In this document: positions 1 to 8,164 of the stretch, in pieces
Layout: every line of letters begins with the position of its first letter
Position numbering within the stretch: position 1 is the first letter of the stretch
DNA from: DATKRB01 sp035532415
GTDB lineage: Bacteria > Actinomycetota > Acidimicrobiia > Acidimicrobiales > RAAP-2
Direction: 5' to 3'
Assembly: GCA_035532415.1 (NCBI GenBank)
Contig: DATKRB010000073.1
Span: 20,055 to 84,054 of the forward strand
Length of the DNA stretch: 64,000 nt
Position numbers and translations under genes: made by a program
The notes under the pieces: model-generated
What the model was told of the DNA's origin: nothing
Databases searched by the model: none
Seen by the model: the letters and a program-made list of their open reading frames with translations, nothing else

Positions 1-651
1 GGGAAGGTCGTGGTCATCGACCCCGGTCACAACGGCGGGAACGGGGCCGACCCCTCGTACATCGACCAACTGGTGTGGAACGGCCGGGAGGAAGAGGGTT
101 GCGACACGACCGGCACCGCGACGGCATCGGGCTACACCGAGGCCCAGTTCAACTTCGACGTGGCCCAGTACCTCGCGAGCGACCTGATGGCGCAGGGCGC
201 CACCGTCGTGCTCACGCGCGATTCCAACAGCGGGGTCGGACCGTGCGTGACCGAACGAGCCGCCATCGGCAACGAGGCTCACGCCGACGCGGCGATCGCC
301 ATTCACGCCGACGGCGGGCCACCCGGTGGCCGGGGCTTCGCCATCCTCGAGCCGGTGGCCGACGGCGTGAACAACGCCGTGATCGGGAGATCGCAGACCC
401 TCGGGACGGATCTGCGAAACGACTTCCTGACCGGCGCCGGGGAGCCCGTCAGCTCCTATGACGGCGTCAACGGGATCGAGCCCCGAGATGATCTGGCCGG
501 GCTCAACCTGACCACGGTCCCGAAGGTCTTCATCGAGTGCGCCAACATGGCGAACCCGACGGACGCCGCCTTGACAACGGCCCCGGCATGGCAGCAACTT
601 GCGGCCCGGGCGATCGACGACGGCATCACCACCTTTCTCCTCGGCTCGTGA
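1..651 (+). CDS. N-acetylmuramoyl-L-alanine amidase, partial (5' end outside window)
   Basis: This is the catalytic domain of a zinc-dependent amidase of the Amidase_3 (AmiC/CwlD) family, which cuts the bond between MurNAc and the stem peptide of peptidoglycan. Counting from the GTG at position 10, DPGHNGG (His7), the Glu in YTEAQFN (Glu44), IAIHADG (His99) and FIECAN (Glu175) match the family's zinc ligands and catalytic glutamate. The reading frame is open to base 1 and the domain starts at once with the first strand, so a signal peptide or linker is probably cut off by the window edge. All catalytic positions are present, unlike in the CwlM-like gene at 42.3 kb. The protein ends just after the domain, with no C-terminal wall-binding repeats. 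Confidence 0.88.
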   Translation, partial: GKVVVIDPGHNGGNGADPSYIDQLVWNGREEEGCDTTGTATASGYTEAQFNFDVAQYLASDLMAQGATVVLTRDSNSGVGPCVTERAAIGNEAHADAAIAIHADGGPPGGRGFAILEPVADGVNNAVIGRSQTLGTDLRNDFLTGAGEPVSSYDGVNGIEPRDDLAGLNLTTVPKVFIECANMANPTDAALTTAPAWQQLAARAIDDGITTFLLGS

Positions 652-722
652 TCGTGCCGCCTGGCCCTGGCGGCACCGGTCGGCCCGTCCGAAACCGCCC
701 AAGGTGATCGACCAAGGGCGAT

Positions 723-1547
723 CTACAAGGGCGAATCCCTTGGCCCGGCGGTCGGAGCGGGGTCCGGTACCCCGATCCGTTCGGGCTTCCACGCCGTGCC
801 GAGCGTGCCCTGGGCGGCGTGGGTCCCCGACCTGCCGCCACCCGGCCCCCGGAGGACGAAGGCGATGCCGACGGCGATGACGGCCCCGGCGACGGGCCCG
901 GCGAGGTACACCCACCATGAGGACCAGTCGTTGAGGACGAGCGCCGGCCCGAGTGACCGGCCGGGGTTCATCGATGCGCCGCTGACGGGCGCAGCCCACA
1001 GTCCTGCGAGCGCGATATAGCTGCCGACGCCGATCGCCGCCAACGGACCCAGCTGCTGTGCCCCAGACGCGGTTCCGAGGATCACGCTCACGAGCCCTAC
1101 GGTGAGCACCCCCTCCATGAGCACCGCCGTCAGGTCGGAGACCCCGTGCCCGGGCAAGGTCAACCCTGCCGAGCCATACTTCCCGATCATGGCCCACAAC
1201 AGCAGGGTGGCGAGGCAGGCTCCGACGAACTCGGCCACGAGGTAGGCGGGGACCCGCCTCCACGGGAAGTCCCCCCTCAGCGCGAAGGCCAGGGTCACTG
1301 CCGGGTTGAGGTGCGCGCCGGACACAGCCCCCATGAACAGGATGATCGCGGCGACCATCAGCGCCGGGGCCACCACGAGGGCGGCAAGTGGGATCACTCC
1401 CCCGCCGAACCGCGCGTCGACCATGCTCCCCCCGGCCGCGACCAGAACGAGGAAGAAGGTCCCGAGAACCTCCGCGAAGAGCCGTCGCCCTTCGTAGCGG
1501 TCGTCCCAGAAATCGAATTGCCTGACGACCGAATTCGGTTGCCCCAT
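723..1547 (-). CDS. MIP-family channel (aquaporin/glycerol facilitator)
   Basis: Integral membrane channel of the major intrinsic protein family, expected to pass water or small neutral solutes. Six hydrophobic segments lie between residues about 22 and 232 when the start is taken at the ATG at 1547. The first half-helix carries the usual HLNPAV (residues 80-84). The second reads SMNPGRS (192-198), so NPA is changed to NPG, but the arginine of the selectivity filter follows as usual. The frame stays open upstream to 1658, but those 37 codons look non-coding and the ATG precedes the normal cytosolic N-terminus. A charged tail of about 40 residues follows the last helix. The gene is convergent with the amidase. 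The substrate cannot be read from sequence alone. Confidence 0.85.
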   Translation of the reverse strand: MGQPNSVVRQFDFWDDRYEGRRLFAEVLGTFFLVLVAAGGSMVDARFGGGVIPLAALVVAPALMVAAIILFMGAVSGAHLNPAVTLAFALRGDFPWRRVPAYLVAEFVGACLATLLLWAMIGKYGSAGLTLPGHGVSDLTAVLMEGVLTVGLVSVILGTASGAQQLGPLAAIGVGSYIALAGLWAAPVSGASMNPGRSLGPALVLNDWSSWWVYLAGPVAGAVIAVGIAFVLRGPGGGRSGTHAAQGTLGTAWKPERIGVPDPAPTAGPRDSPL

Positions 1548-1855
1548 GGAACGCAGGGCGATCTCGGCATGGCCGAGCAGGTGTTGTCCACGGTCGTTCA
1601 CGGACTCGCCCGACGTCGTCGCTCGAGGCGCCACCGTCTCTCCCCTCCAGATGGCCACGCAGGCACTCCCGATGCTCCCGCACCGCCGCCCGTCACCGGC
1701 CGTGAACGGCCTTGTCCACTCCCGCCCGGATTATTGCAGCCTCCGCGAGCCGGTGCCCGGACGGAACACGGGCGCTGCCGCGCCCGGGACGGACACCCTC
1801 GCCGACCGCGAGCCCGCCGAGCTGATCGTCGGCACCGCGTCGTCTGCGCGCCTTC
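1548..1855. other. Intergenic stretch without a supported gene
   Basis: About 300 bases lie between the aquaporin start and the end of the exporter operon. Open frames cross it on both strands, but all run into neighbouring genes and none has a recognisable product or a convincing ribosome-binding site. It presumably holds the aquaporin promoter and the end of the exporter transcript. I see no strong hairpin with a T-run. Confidence 0.5.
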
Positions 1856-3496
1856 CTAACCGCCGAGGCCCCCGCGGCCCGTGAATGCCCTCCCACCGAG
1901 GCCCCCGCGGCCGAATCCCCTCACCAACAGGCTGCTGCTCGAGGGCGGAACTGCCTCGGACAGGTCGGCCAGGACCACGGTCGTGCCCTCGCCGATCCCC
2001 GAGGTGATCTGGGTGTAGAGGGCACCCACCACGCCCACCACCACCTTTTTGCGCAGCTCTTGGCCCGCTTGGAGCACAAGAACATGCGAGTTGCCGAGGC
2101 CTGCCGTACTCACGGCGGAGGTGGGGACCGCCAGGGTGTCCTTCACTTCGTGGAGGACGACTTGGAGCTGGGCGCTCGACCCGGCAGAAATGCCGTGAGA
2201 TCCGGCGGGCAAGGCCACCACCAGGGGATAGGTATAGCTCGAACCGCTACCCTCGACCGGGCCCACCCGCGCCACGGTGCCGGTCAGCGTGCCCGCCATT
2301 CCGTTCACGCTCACCAGAGCGCTGTCGCCCACCTCCACCTGGTAGGACTGGGCGCCGGTGAGCGACGCGGTGACCTGGTAGCTCCCGGAGTCGATGATCG
2401 TGATCGAGTCGGTGGTCGACCCCGCGCTTACCGATTGCCCGACACTCAGGCCGACCGCGGCAATCGTGCCGGTCAGCGGGCTCACCAGCTGGGCATCGGC
2501 CAGCAACTGCTGAGCCTCGATGAGCGAGGCCTCGGCGGAGTCGATCGCGGCCTGGTCGCTCGCCAACTGCGCAGCGCTGTTGCTCGCGGCACCTCCACCG
2601 GCGGATGAGCCGCTGCTCGGGCTCGAGCTGCTGCCGGGGCCCACAGCGGCGCTGCCGCTCGGTCCCGACCCCCCATTCGATCCACTGCCTCCCGTGCTTG
2701 CACCCGAGTTTCCCGTCGAACCCGCCGAAGACGAGCTCAACATCTGGGCGAGGGTGCTCTCGGCGGTGGCGACGGCTCGCTGGTCTGCGGCCACCTTTTG
2801 CTGGGCCGCGAGCGCCGCATCGAGGACGTCGGTGCAGGCCGTCGAATTGGTGGGCGGCGACGTGGTGGTCGTGGTGGTTGGAGTCGTCGTGGTGGTCGTG
2901 GCTCCGCCGCCCGAGCCACCGCAGGCAGCCTGGGCTCGAGTGAGGGCAGTGGCCGCCTGCTGTGAATCGGCATCAGCGGTCTGCTGGGTCGTGACAACCT
3001 TCTGCTGCGCCTGCCCCAGAGCGGTACCTTCGCCGCCCGGGGGCGTCGTGCTCGGAGCGGTCGTGGTGGTCGTGGTGGTCGTGCTCGACGACGATGTCGT
3101 GCTCGAGGCCTGGGCCGCCTCGTCCTCGGACAGTTTGGCGTCGGACGACGACAGGCTCGACTGGGCGGATGACACGTTCTCCCGGAGAGTCGTCGGATCG
3201 AGCGACGCCAGGTTCTCCCCGGCTGTCACCTGCTGCCCCAGATCGACGTTCAACGCCGAGACGGTGCCCGCCGCCTGAAAGGCGACAGAGGCTTGGTGTA
3301 CCGGGTCGACGGTGCCCGAGAGGCTGATGGTCTGGCGCACCGTTGCCAATGTGGCCTGGGCCGTTCGGTACCCACTTGTTCCCGAGGCTCCGGTCGCGAG
3401 CAAGGCGATCGCGACGGCAATCCCGGCCAGAGCCAGGCCCCCTACGCCCAGGATTCGGGGGTGGCGGCGCCAACCGCGCTGCGCGGGGTCACCCAC
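1856..3496 (-). CDS. Membrane-fusion (HlyD/MacA-like) adaptor with poly-threonine insertions
   Basis: Second adaptor protein of the exporter operon, 546 residues. It has an N-terminal membrane anchor (about 14-35), a half-lipoyl/barrel segment starting at GTVDPVHQASVAF, a very long alanine/glutamine-rich helical hairpin, then the second lipoyl half (SPLTGTIAAVGLSVGQ) and beta-barrel. The hairpin is broken by two poly-Thr runs and a Ser/Gly-rich stretch. The second Thr run is bracketed by two cysteines (about 192 and 221). The tail is Gly-rich (RGGLGGRAFTGRGGLGG). I chose the GTG at 3496 because it has a GGGGGAGGG ribosome-binding site and overlaps the upstream stop by 8 bases, just as the ATPase gene does. 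The frame continues to 3547. Adaptors of this family link an inner-membrane transporter to an outer exit; in a single-membrane cell the role is less clear. Confidence 0.82.
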   Translation of the reverse strand: MGDPAQRGWRRHPRILGVGGLALAGIAVAIALLATGASGTSGYRTAQATLATVRQTISLSGTVDPVHQASVAFQAAGTVSALNVDLGQQVTAGENLASLDPTTLRENVSSAQSSLSSSDAKLSEDEAAQASSTTSSSSTTTTTTTTAPSTTPPGGEGTALGQAQQKVVTTQQTADADSQQAATALTRAQAACGGSGGGATTTTTTPTTTTTTSPPTNSTACTDVLDAALAAQQKVAADQRAVATAESTLAQMLSSSSAGSTGNSGASTGGSGSNGGSGPSGSAAVGPGSSSSPSSGSSAGGGAASNSAAQLASDQAAIDSAEASLIEAQQLLADAQLVSPLTGTIAAVGLSVGQSVSAGSTTDSITIIDSGSYQVTASLTGAQSYQVEVGDSALVSVNGMAGTLTGTVARVGPVEGSGSSYTYPLVVALPAGSHGISAGSSAQLQVVLHEVKDTLAVPTSAVSTAGLGNSHVLVLQAGQELRKKVVVGVVGALYTQITSGIGEGTTVVLADLSEAVPPSSSSLLVRGFGRGGLGGRAFTGRGGLGG

Positions 3497-4346
3497 CGCT
3501 GGGCCCTCCCCCAAAGCCCCCGAATCCCCTCGTACAGCTCTTGCCACCGGTCGACGTGATGCGGACCGTCGAGGCGGTCACCGCGCCCGTGGAGTCACTG
3601 CTCCCCGCCGCGGTGACGCAGTCGCCGACCGCAAGGTTCGTCGACGTCGCCGCCTGGCTCTCGGTGTAGGTGGTCGATGGGGCCAGCCTGACCTTGTCCG
3701 TCGTGTCCTTGAGGGCAGCAGGCTTCGTGGCCTTGGTGGCCTTCGTGGCCTTGGTGGCCTTCGTGGCCTTGGTGATGCTGGCCGAGGAGAACCCTGAGAT
3801 CACCAGCTCCGTGGCCGTCACGGAGGTGACCTTGCCGCTGGCGAAGCCGATGTTGCCGAGATTGCCAAAACGCGGGGCGGCGCGCGAGCCACCGGTCGGG
3901 CGTGTGAAGCCGCCGGTCGGACGTCCGAAGCCGCCGGGCCTCCGACCGCTGCCGGGGGCCCCGCCGACGCACTTGCCGGACACCGCCTGGCTGATGGTCA
4001 CCGAAGTGGCGGTGATCGTGCCCTTGGACGAGGAACCCGTGGCGGTGACGCAGTCGCCGGCCCTCACGGAGGAGGCCGGCACCGTCACGTTCCGGGTGAA
4101 GCTGGTGGACGGGCCCCAGTTCACCGTCACCTGGCCAGTCTGGTTCTGGACTTCGATCGACGAGCTCGCGATGGCCGCCACCGATCCCGAGGCACCGGGG
4201 AATGCGCGGCCGCTGGGCGGGCTCGTGGCCGCGGTGGCCGCAGTGGCCGCGGTGGCGATACCGGCCAAGGCCAGACAGCCGGCCAACGACGCGCCGACGA
4301 CGGCGACCGGGACCGGGCGGGGAATGCGGCGGGTTGGGCGCTTCAT
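3489..4346 (-). CDS. Secreted two-repeat DUF5666-like protein
   Basis: Protein of 285 residues with a signal peptide or membrane anchor (MKRPTRRIPRP followed by a hydrophobic stretch). It contains two copies of a beta-rich module, each with a pattern like GSVAAI...VTV...GDCVTATG...ITATSVTI, resembling DUF5666. Each copy has one GDCV cysteine. Between the copies lie a Gly/Arg/Pro stretch and a run of five TKA repeats encoded by an 18-bp DNA repeat. The tail is Gly-rich, like those of the two adaptors in this operon. The ATG at 4346 has GGAGAG upstream; the open frame continuing to 4583 is a shadow of the permease gene. The gene is 40 bases after the permease and overlaps the next adaptor by 8 bases, so it is part of the exporter unit. 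Function unknown; an extracytoplasmic partner or substrate of the exporter is plausible. Confidence 0.75.
   Translation of the reverse strand: MKRPTRRIPRPVPVAVVGASLAGCLALAGIATAATAATAATSPPSGRAFPGASGSVAAIASSSIEVQNQTGQVTVNWGPSTSFTRNVTVPASSVRAGDCVTATGSSSKGTITATSVTISQAVSGKCVGGAPGSGRRPGGFGRPTGGFTRPTGGSRAAPRFGNLGNIGFASGKVTSVTATELVISGFSSASITKATKATKATKATKATKPAALKDTTDKVRLAPSTTYTESQAATSTNLAVGDCVTAAGSSDSTGAVTASTVRITSTGGKSCTRGFGGFGGGPSGG
3724..3777. repeat. 18-bp in-frame tandem repeat encoding TKA units
   Basis: Three copies of an 18-bp unit (ttcgtggccttggtggcc, the last diverged at its end) lie inside the DUF5666-like gene. On the coding strand they give a basic Thr-Lys-Ala run between the two modules. 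The 9-bp sub-periodicity makes slippage and length change between strains likely. Confidence 0.85.
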
Positions 4347-4386
4347 CGCGTGGTGCTCTCCTTCATCTCGAACCAGGCGCTCCCGG

Positions 4387-5625
4387 CTACTCGCTGCGTA
4401 GGGCGTCGATGGGTGCCAGCCGGGCCGCCCGCGACGCCGGATAGACGCCGAAGACCAGTCCGATGGCGATGGCGACCACCAGGGCCCCGGCGCCGGCGAG
4501 AGCCGAAAGGGTGATCGGGTAACCGATGGCATGGGGGAGCAGCCACGCTCCGAGCACCGCGAGCACCGCGCCGAGCGCACCACCGGTCAGACCCAGGGCC
4601 GACGCCTCTATCAGGAACTGGCGGCGGATCAGTGACGGGGTGGCTCCGAGCGCCTTGCGGAGCCCGATCTCCCGGATCCGCTCTGTCACCGATACCAGCA
4701 TGATGTTCATCACGCCAATGCCGCCGACCAAGAGCGAGATGCCGGCGACGCCCCCGAGGAGGATGGTGAGCGTTCGATCGACCGAGGTGGCGGTCGAGAC
4801 CAGCGACGCCTCGGAGGCAATCGTGAAGTCAGCATTTGAGGGGGTGGTTATCTGGTGCAGGGCCAGCAACTCGTCGTCGGCTTCCTGGTAGGCACCCGAA
4901 AGGGTGCTGCTCGAGGTGGACTGAACGAGGATGGAGCTGAGCGAGGTGGACCCGAAGAGGCGCTGGGTGGCGGTACTGATGGGCACGATGACCTGGTCGT
5001 CCTGGTTGGACGCCGACGACGACGAGGTGGAGCCGACGGTGTTGAGAACTCCAATGACCGTCATCGGCACGCCGTTCACGTCGACGGTCTGGCCGACCGG
5101 GTCCAGCCCACTGAATAGCTCAGAAGCGGTAGTCGACCCGAGGACGGCGACGGCCGTGTGCTGCGCCACATCCTGGTTGTCGATGAAGCGACCCTGGGTG
5201 ACGCTCCGGCTCCTGACCGCCTCCCACGACGGCGTGGTGCCGTTGACAGTGGAGGTCCAGTTGTTGGAGCTCACCCCGTCGGTCAGGGTCTCCGACGACG
5301 AGACGACGGGCGCCACGGCGCCGATGTCGGGCGCCACCGTCTTCGACGAGAGCGCGGTGGCGTCGGCCTCGGTCAGGGTGGACGCCGATCCGAAGCCGCC
5401 CCGGATGCCGGCAGCCGACGTGGAGCTACCCGGCGAGACCGTCAACAGGTTGGTACCGAGGGCATTGATCTCCGAGCTCACCTGGTCCTGGGCCCCTTGA
5501 CCCAGCCCGACGGTCAAGATGACCGCGGCGATGCCGATCATGATGCCGAGCACCGTCAACCCCGAGCGCAGCCGGTGGGTGCGGACCGCCTCGAGCCCGG
5601 TGCGGAACGTGTCGAGCCAGGTCAT
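4387..5625 (-). CDS. MacB-like ABC transporter permease (FtsX/MacB_PCD)
   Basis: Permease of 412 residues. The N-terminal helix (LTVLGIMIGIAAVILTVGL) is followed by a large extracytoplasmic domain (about 45-270). Three C-terminal helices carry the family signature VTERIREIGLRKALGATP. This is the MacB/type VII ABC layout, in which the transporter drives movements outside the membrane rather than moving substrate through itself. The ATG at 5625 overlaps the ATPase stop in an ATGA arrangement. The open frame reaching 6147 is a shadow of the ATPase gene. The permease is flanked by an ATPase and two adaptors, so an export role (peptide, lipid or drug) is likely. Confidence 0.9.
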   Translation of the reverse strand: MTWLDTFRTGLEAVRTHRLRSGLTVLGIMIGIAAVILTVGLGQGAQDQVSSEINALGTNLLTVSPGSSTSAAGIRGGFGSASTLTEADATALSSKTVAPDIGAVAPVVSSSETLTDGVSSNNWTSTVNGTTPSWEAVRSRSVTQGRFIDNQDVAQHTAVAVLGSTTASELFSGLDPVGQTVDVNGVPMTVIGVLNTVGSTSSSSASNQDDQVIVPISTATQRLFGSTSLSSILVQSTSSSTLSGAYQEADDELLALHQITTPSNADFTIASEASLVSTATSVDRTLTILLGGVAGISLLVGGIGVMNIMLVSVTERIREIGLRKALGATPSLIRRQFLIEASALGLTGGALGAVLAVLGAWLLPHAIGYPITLSALAGAGALVVAIAIGLVFGVYPASRAARLAPIDALRSE

Positions 5626-6320
5626 CGGGCGGGTTCGGGTTCGGCCACGACCAGACCGTCGAGCAGGCGTATCGAGCGTTGGGCCACGCCGGCCACATCG
5701 GCGTCGTGGGTTATCAACACGAGGGTGCTTCCGGCACGATGCAGCTCGTCGAGAAGGGCCATCACGTCGGCCGCCGAGGAGGAGTCGAGTGCGCCGGTCG
5801 GCTCGTCGGCCAGAATCAGGGCCGGGTTGCTTACCAACGCCCTCGCTATGGCCACGCGCTGCTGTTGGCCACCCGAGAGCTCCCCTGGCCGGTGCTGCAC
5901 CCGGTCCCCCAGCCCCACCCGCTCCAGCGCGGCCATCGCACGTTCGCGCCTCTCGACCCGGCTGATGCCGGCGTAGGACAGGGGAACCTCGACGTTTCGC
6001 AACGCGGAGAGCGATGGCAACAAATTGAACTGTTGGAAGACGAAGCCGATCCGATGGCACCGGACCGAGGCCAGCGCGATCTCGTCCATCCCGCTGACGT
6101 TCTCCCCGGCCAGCCAGTAGGCACCGGTGGTTGGGACGTCGAGGCACCCCAAGATGTGCATGAGGGTCGACTTGCCCGATCCCGAGGGGCCCATGACCGC
6201 CACGTACTCACCCTCCTCGATGCTGAGGGTGACGCCACGCAGCGCGGCGACGACGATGGTCCCGGTTCGGTAGACCTTGGTCACGTGCTCGAGAGCGATG
6301 ACCGGAGTACGTTCAGCCAC
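5622..6320 (-). CDS. MacB/LolD-type ABC transporter ATP-binding protein
   Basis: ATPase subunit of 232 residues, the usual size for a separate LolD/MacB nucleotide-binding subunit. Walker A is GPSGSGKST (44-52), the signature is LSGGQ (148-152), Walker B is LILADE (168-173), and THD gives the switch histidine. The frame stays open to 6434 but that part overlaps the adaptor gene. The GTG at 6320 has GGAGG about 8 bases upstream and an 8-base overlap with the adaptor stop, so I take it as the start. It is coupled to the permease by a 4-base overlap. Confidence 0.92.
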   Translation of the reverse strand: MAERTPVIALEHVTKVYRTGTIVVAALRGVTLSIEEGEYVAVMGPSGSGKSTLMHILGCLDVPTTGAYWLAGENVSGMDEIALASVRCHRIGFVFQQFNLLPSLSALRNVEVPLSYAGISRVERRERAMAALERVGLGDRVQHRPGELSGGQQQRVAIARALVSNPALILADEPTGALDSSSAADVMALLDELHRAGSTLVLITHDADVAGVAQRSIRLLDGLVVAEPEPAR

Positions 6321-7599
6321 CCAGGCCACCTCCGCCGGGGACGCTCCCGCCACCGAAACGTCCCCCGGCCGGGAAGTTCCCGCCACCGAAGCTCCCGGAG
6401 GAGCCGGTACCGCCGAAGAGGCTGCGGGCGCCACCCACCGCGGCCCCGTTGAACTTCACCACTCGCTCCATGATCTTCGCGCCTGCACCGAGTCCCTTCG
6501 TGATCTGGGTCTCGCCGCTGGCACTCACCCCGGTGGTGACCGGTTGGGACACGTGCCCGCCGTTCTCCACCACGGTGACCGTGGCCTGGCCTCCCGATGA
6601 GTAGGAGATCGACGCGGTCGGAACCTCTACGGCCCCGTTGATCTGTCTGACCACGATCGAGACGGTCGCGGTGGCCCCCGCATAAAGGCCACCGGGTGTA
6701 CCGGTGACGGCGATCTGCACCGGGAAGGTCGCCACGTTCGAGCTCTGCGTGGCGATCAGGCCCAGGGAGGAGACCGTGCCGTAGACGCTCGCCCTCGACC
6801 CGGTCGGTGTGATGACCGCCTGGTCGCCCACCCTCACTTGGCCGATCTGCGTGTCGTCGACGGTGGAGCCGACCACGTAGCTGTTCGTCGCGATCACCAC
6901 GACCTGCCCCGAGGAGGAGACGGCGGCGGCGGCGCCCGATCCCGACGCGCCCGATCCCGCCGAAGAGCTCCCGCCCGAGACCTGCTGGCCGACACTCAGG
7001 TCTACCGAGGCCACCGTACCGCTGATCGTCGACGTCAAGGAGGCATCGGACAAGTTCGTCTCGGCCGACGTGACCTGTGTCTGGGCCGAGGTGACCGACG
7101 CCCCGTCGGAGTCGAGCTGACTAGCCGCCGCCCCGTCGGCCTGATCGCCCGCCAGCCTCGCCTGAGCCGCAGTGAGCGTCGCCTCCGCCGCGGCGAGTTG
7201 AGCTTGGAGGGCCGACTGGTCGACGGTGGCGAGGGTCTGGCCGGTCGTCACGGTTTGGCCGGTGCTCACGTCGACAGCGGTGATCGTGCCCGACACGGCG
7301 AAGTTGAGGTTGGCCTGCTGGGATGGCTCGATGGTGCCGGACGTCGATACCGTCTGTTGCATGGTGCCGGTCGTCACGGCCACCACCTGGGTCGTGATCT
7401 GAAGTGGCGAGGTGGAGGAACCAGTGGTGCCGAGCGAGATCCCGATGCCCGTGCCAGCGAGGGCCACCACCGCGACTGTCGCGACGACGATCTGCTTGCG
7501 TCCGAAACGCCACCGAGCCCCGCGTGTGCTCCCGACGGTCGGGACCTCCTCGGTCAGGTTGTCATGAGGCGGCACGACAGGGGCCACGTCTGTTGCCAT
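6313..7599 (-). CDS. Membrane-fusion (HlyD/MacA-like) adaptor, first gene of exporter operon
   Basis: Protein of 428 residues with a short cytosolic N-terminus, a membrane anchor (about 37-56), the first lipoyl half (GTIEPSQQANLNFAVSG), a short helical hairpin (about 118-170), the second lipoyl half (TISGTVASVDLSVGQ), a barrel and a membrane-proximal domain. The last 35 residues are almost entirely Gly/Ser/Phe. It starts at the ATG at 7599 and leads the five-gene operon adaptor-ATPase-permease-DUF5666-like-adaptor. The hairpin is much shorter than in the second adaptor (1856-3496), so the two adaptors are not simple duplicates. Confidence 0.88.
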   Translation of the reverse strand: MATDVAPVVPPHDNLTEEVPTVGSTRGARWRFGRKQIVVATVAVVALAGTGIGISLGTTGSSTSPLQITTQVVAVTTGTMQQTVSTSGTIEPSQQANLNFAVSGTITAVDVSTGQTVTTGQTLATVDQSALQAQLAAAEATLTAAQARLAGDQADGAAASQLDSDGASVTSAQTQVTSAETNLSDASLTSTISGTVASVDLSVGQQVSGGSSSAGSGASGSGAAAAVSSSGQVVVIATNSYVVGSTVDDTQIGQVRVGDQAVITPTGSRASVYGTVSSLGLIATQSSNVATFPVQIAVTGTPGGLYAGATATVSIVVRQINGAVEVPTASISYSSGGQATVTVVENGGHVSQPVTTGVSASGETQITKGLGAGAKIMERVVKFNGAAVGGARSLFGGTGSSGSFGGGNFPAGGRFGGGSVPGGGGLGG

Positions 7600-8082
7600 T
7601 CAGGTATTGAAGGCCACCGGCCTTGCCGCTCCCTGGGATCGACCTGTGAGCCAACTGTGAGCCGCAGGGTGCGAGGGGCTCCGCGGGACCGGGCTCCAGG
7701 GCAGCGTCTTGTCGACCCTCGGCCCGCCCGGCAGCCCCAGCACATGGTCACCGATGTTGTTCCGCTGAGTCTCGGACGTGCCGCCCTCGATCGTGTTGGT
7801 CCGTGCCCGGAGGAACCGTACGCGCGGATCGGAACCCCCCAACCCTTCGGGCCCCGCTCGTGAGGTCCCGCCCGGGTACGGGGTCGGGATCGGCATCGCA
7901 TCGGCACCGGGCGGCTCCATGGTCAGGTTCGTCACCCTCTGGTTCAGCTCCGTCATCGCCACCTTGCCCATCCCGGCTCGCTGAAGAGCCGTGGGCGGTG
8001 ATCGTCGGACCGCCATACCGGTTCCGAGCCCGTCGGGTGGCGGCGCGGGAGCGCCGGCGGCCTCGAGCATCTCGGTCAGAGC
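7600..8082 (-). pseudogene. Remnant of an acyl-CoA dehydrogenase (C-terminal fragment)
   Basis: The minus-strand reading frame contains an unmistakable FadE C-terminus: ELNQRVTNL, then DPRVRFLRARTNTIEGGT, then SETQRNNIGDHVLGLPG and VDKTLPW. Only about the last 135 residues of a protein of roughly 400 are present. The FAD- and substrate-binding domains are missing, because the divergent VOC gene begins at 8165. Several normally hydrophobic positions are prolines (MEPPGADAMPIPTPYPG), as expected in a decaying copy. The frame ends at 7600, immediately before the adaptor ATG. I read it as a truncated, inactive gene. Confidence 0.72.
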
Positions 8083-8164
8083 ACGCTGGAGGCTGGGGGT
8101 GGCCCCGGCTCGGCAGTGCGGGCCGGGCACGGGGACACCGGCTCCGCCGTTAACATCTGTCCCC

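Noticed and set aside
712..743. CCAAGGG/CCCTTGG inverted repeat between the amidase and aquaporin genes
   Set aside because: The loop is 18 bases, there is no T-run and it covers the aquaporin stop codon; too weak to call a terminator.
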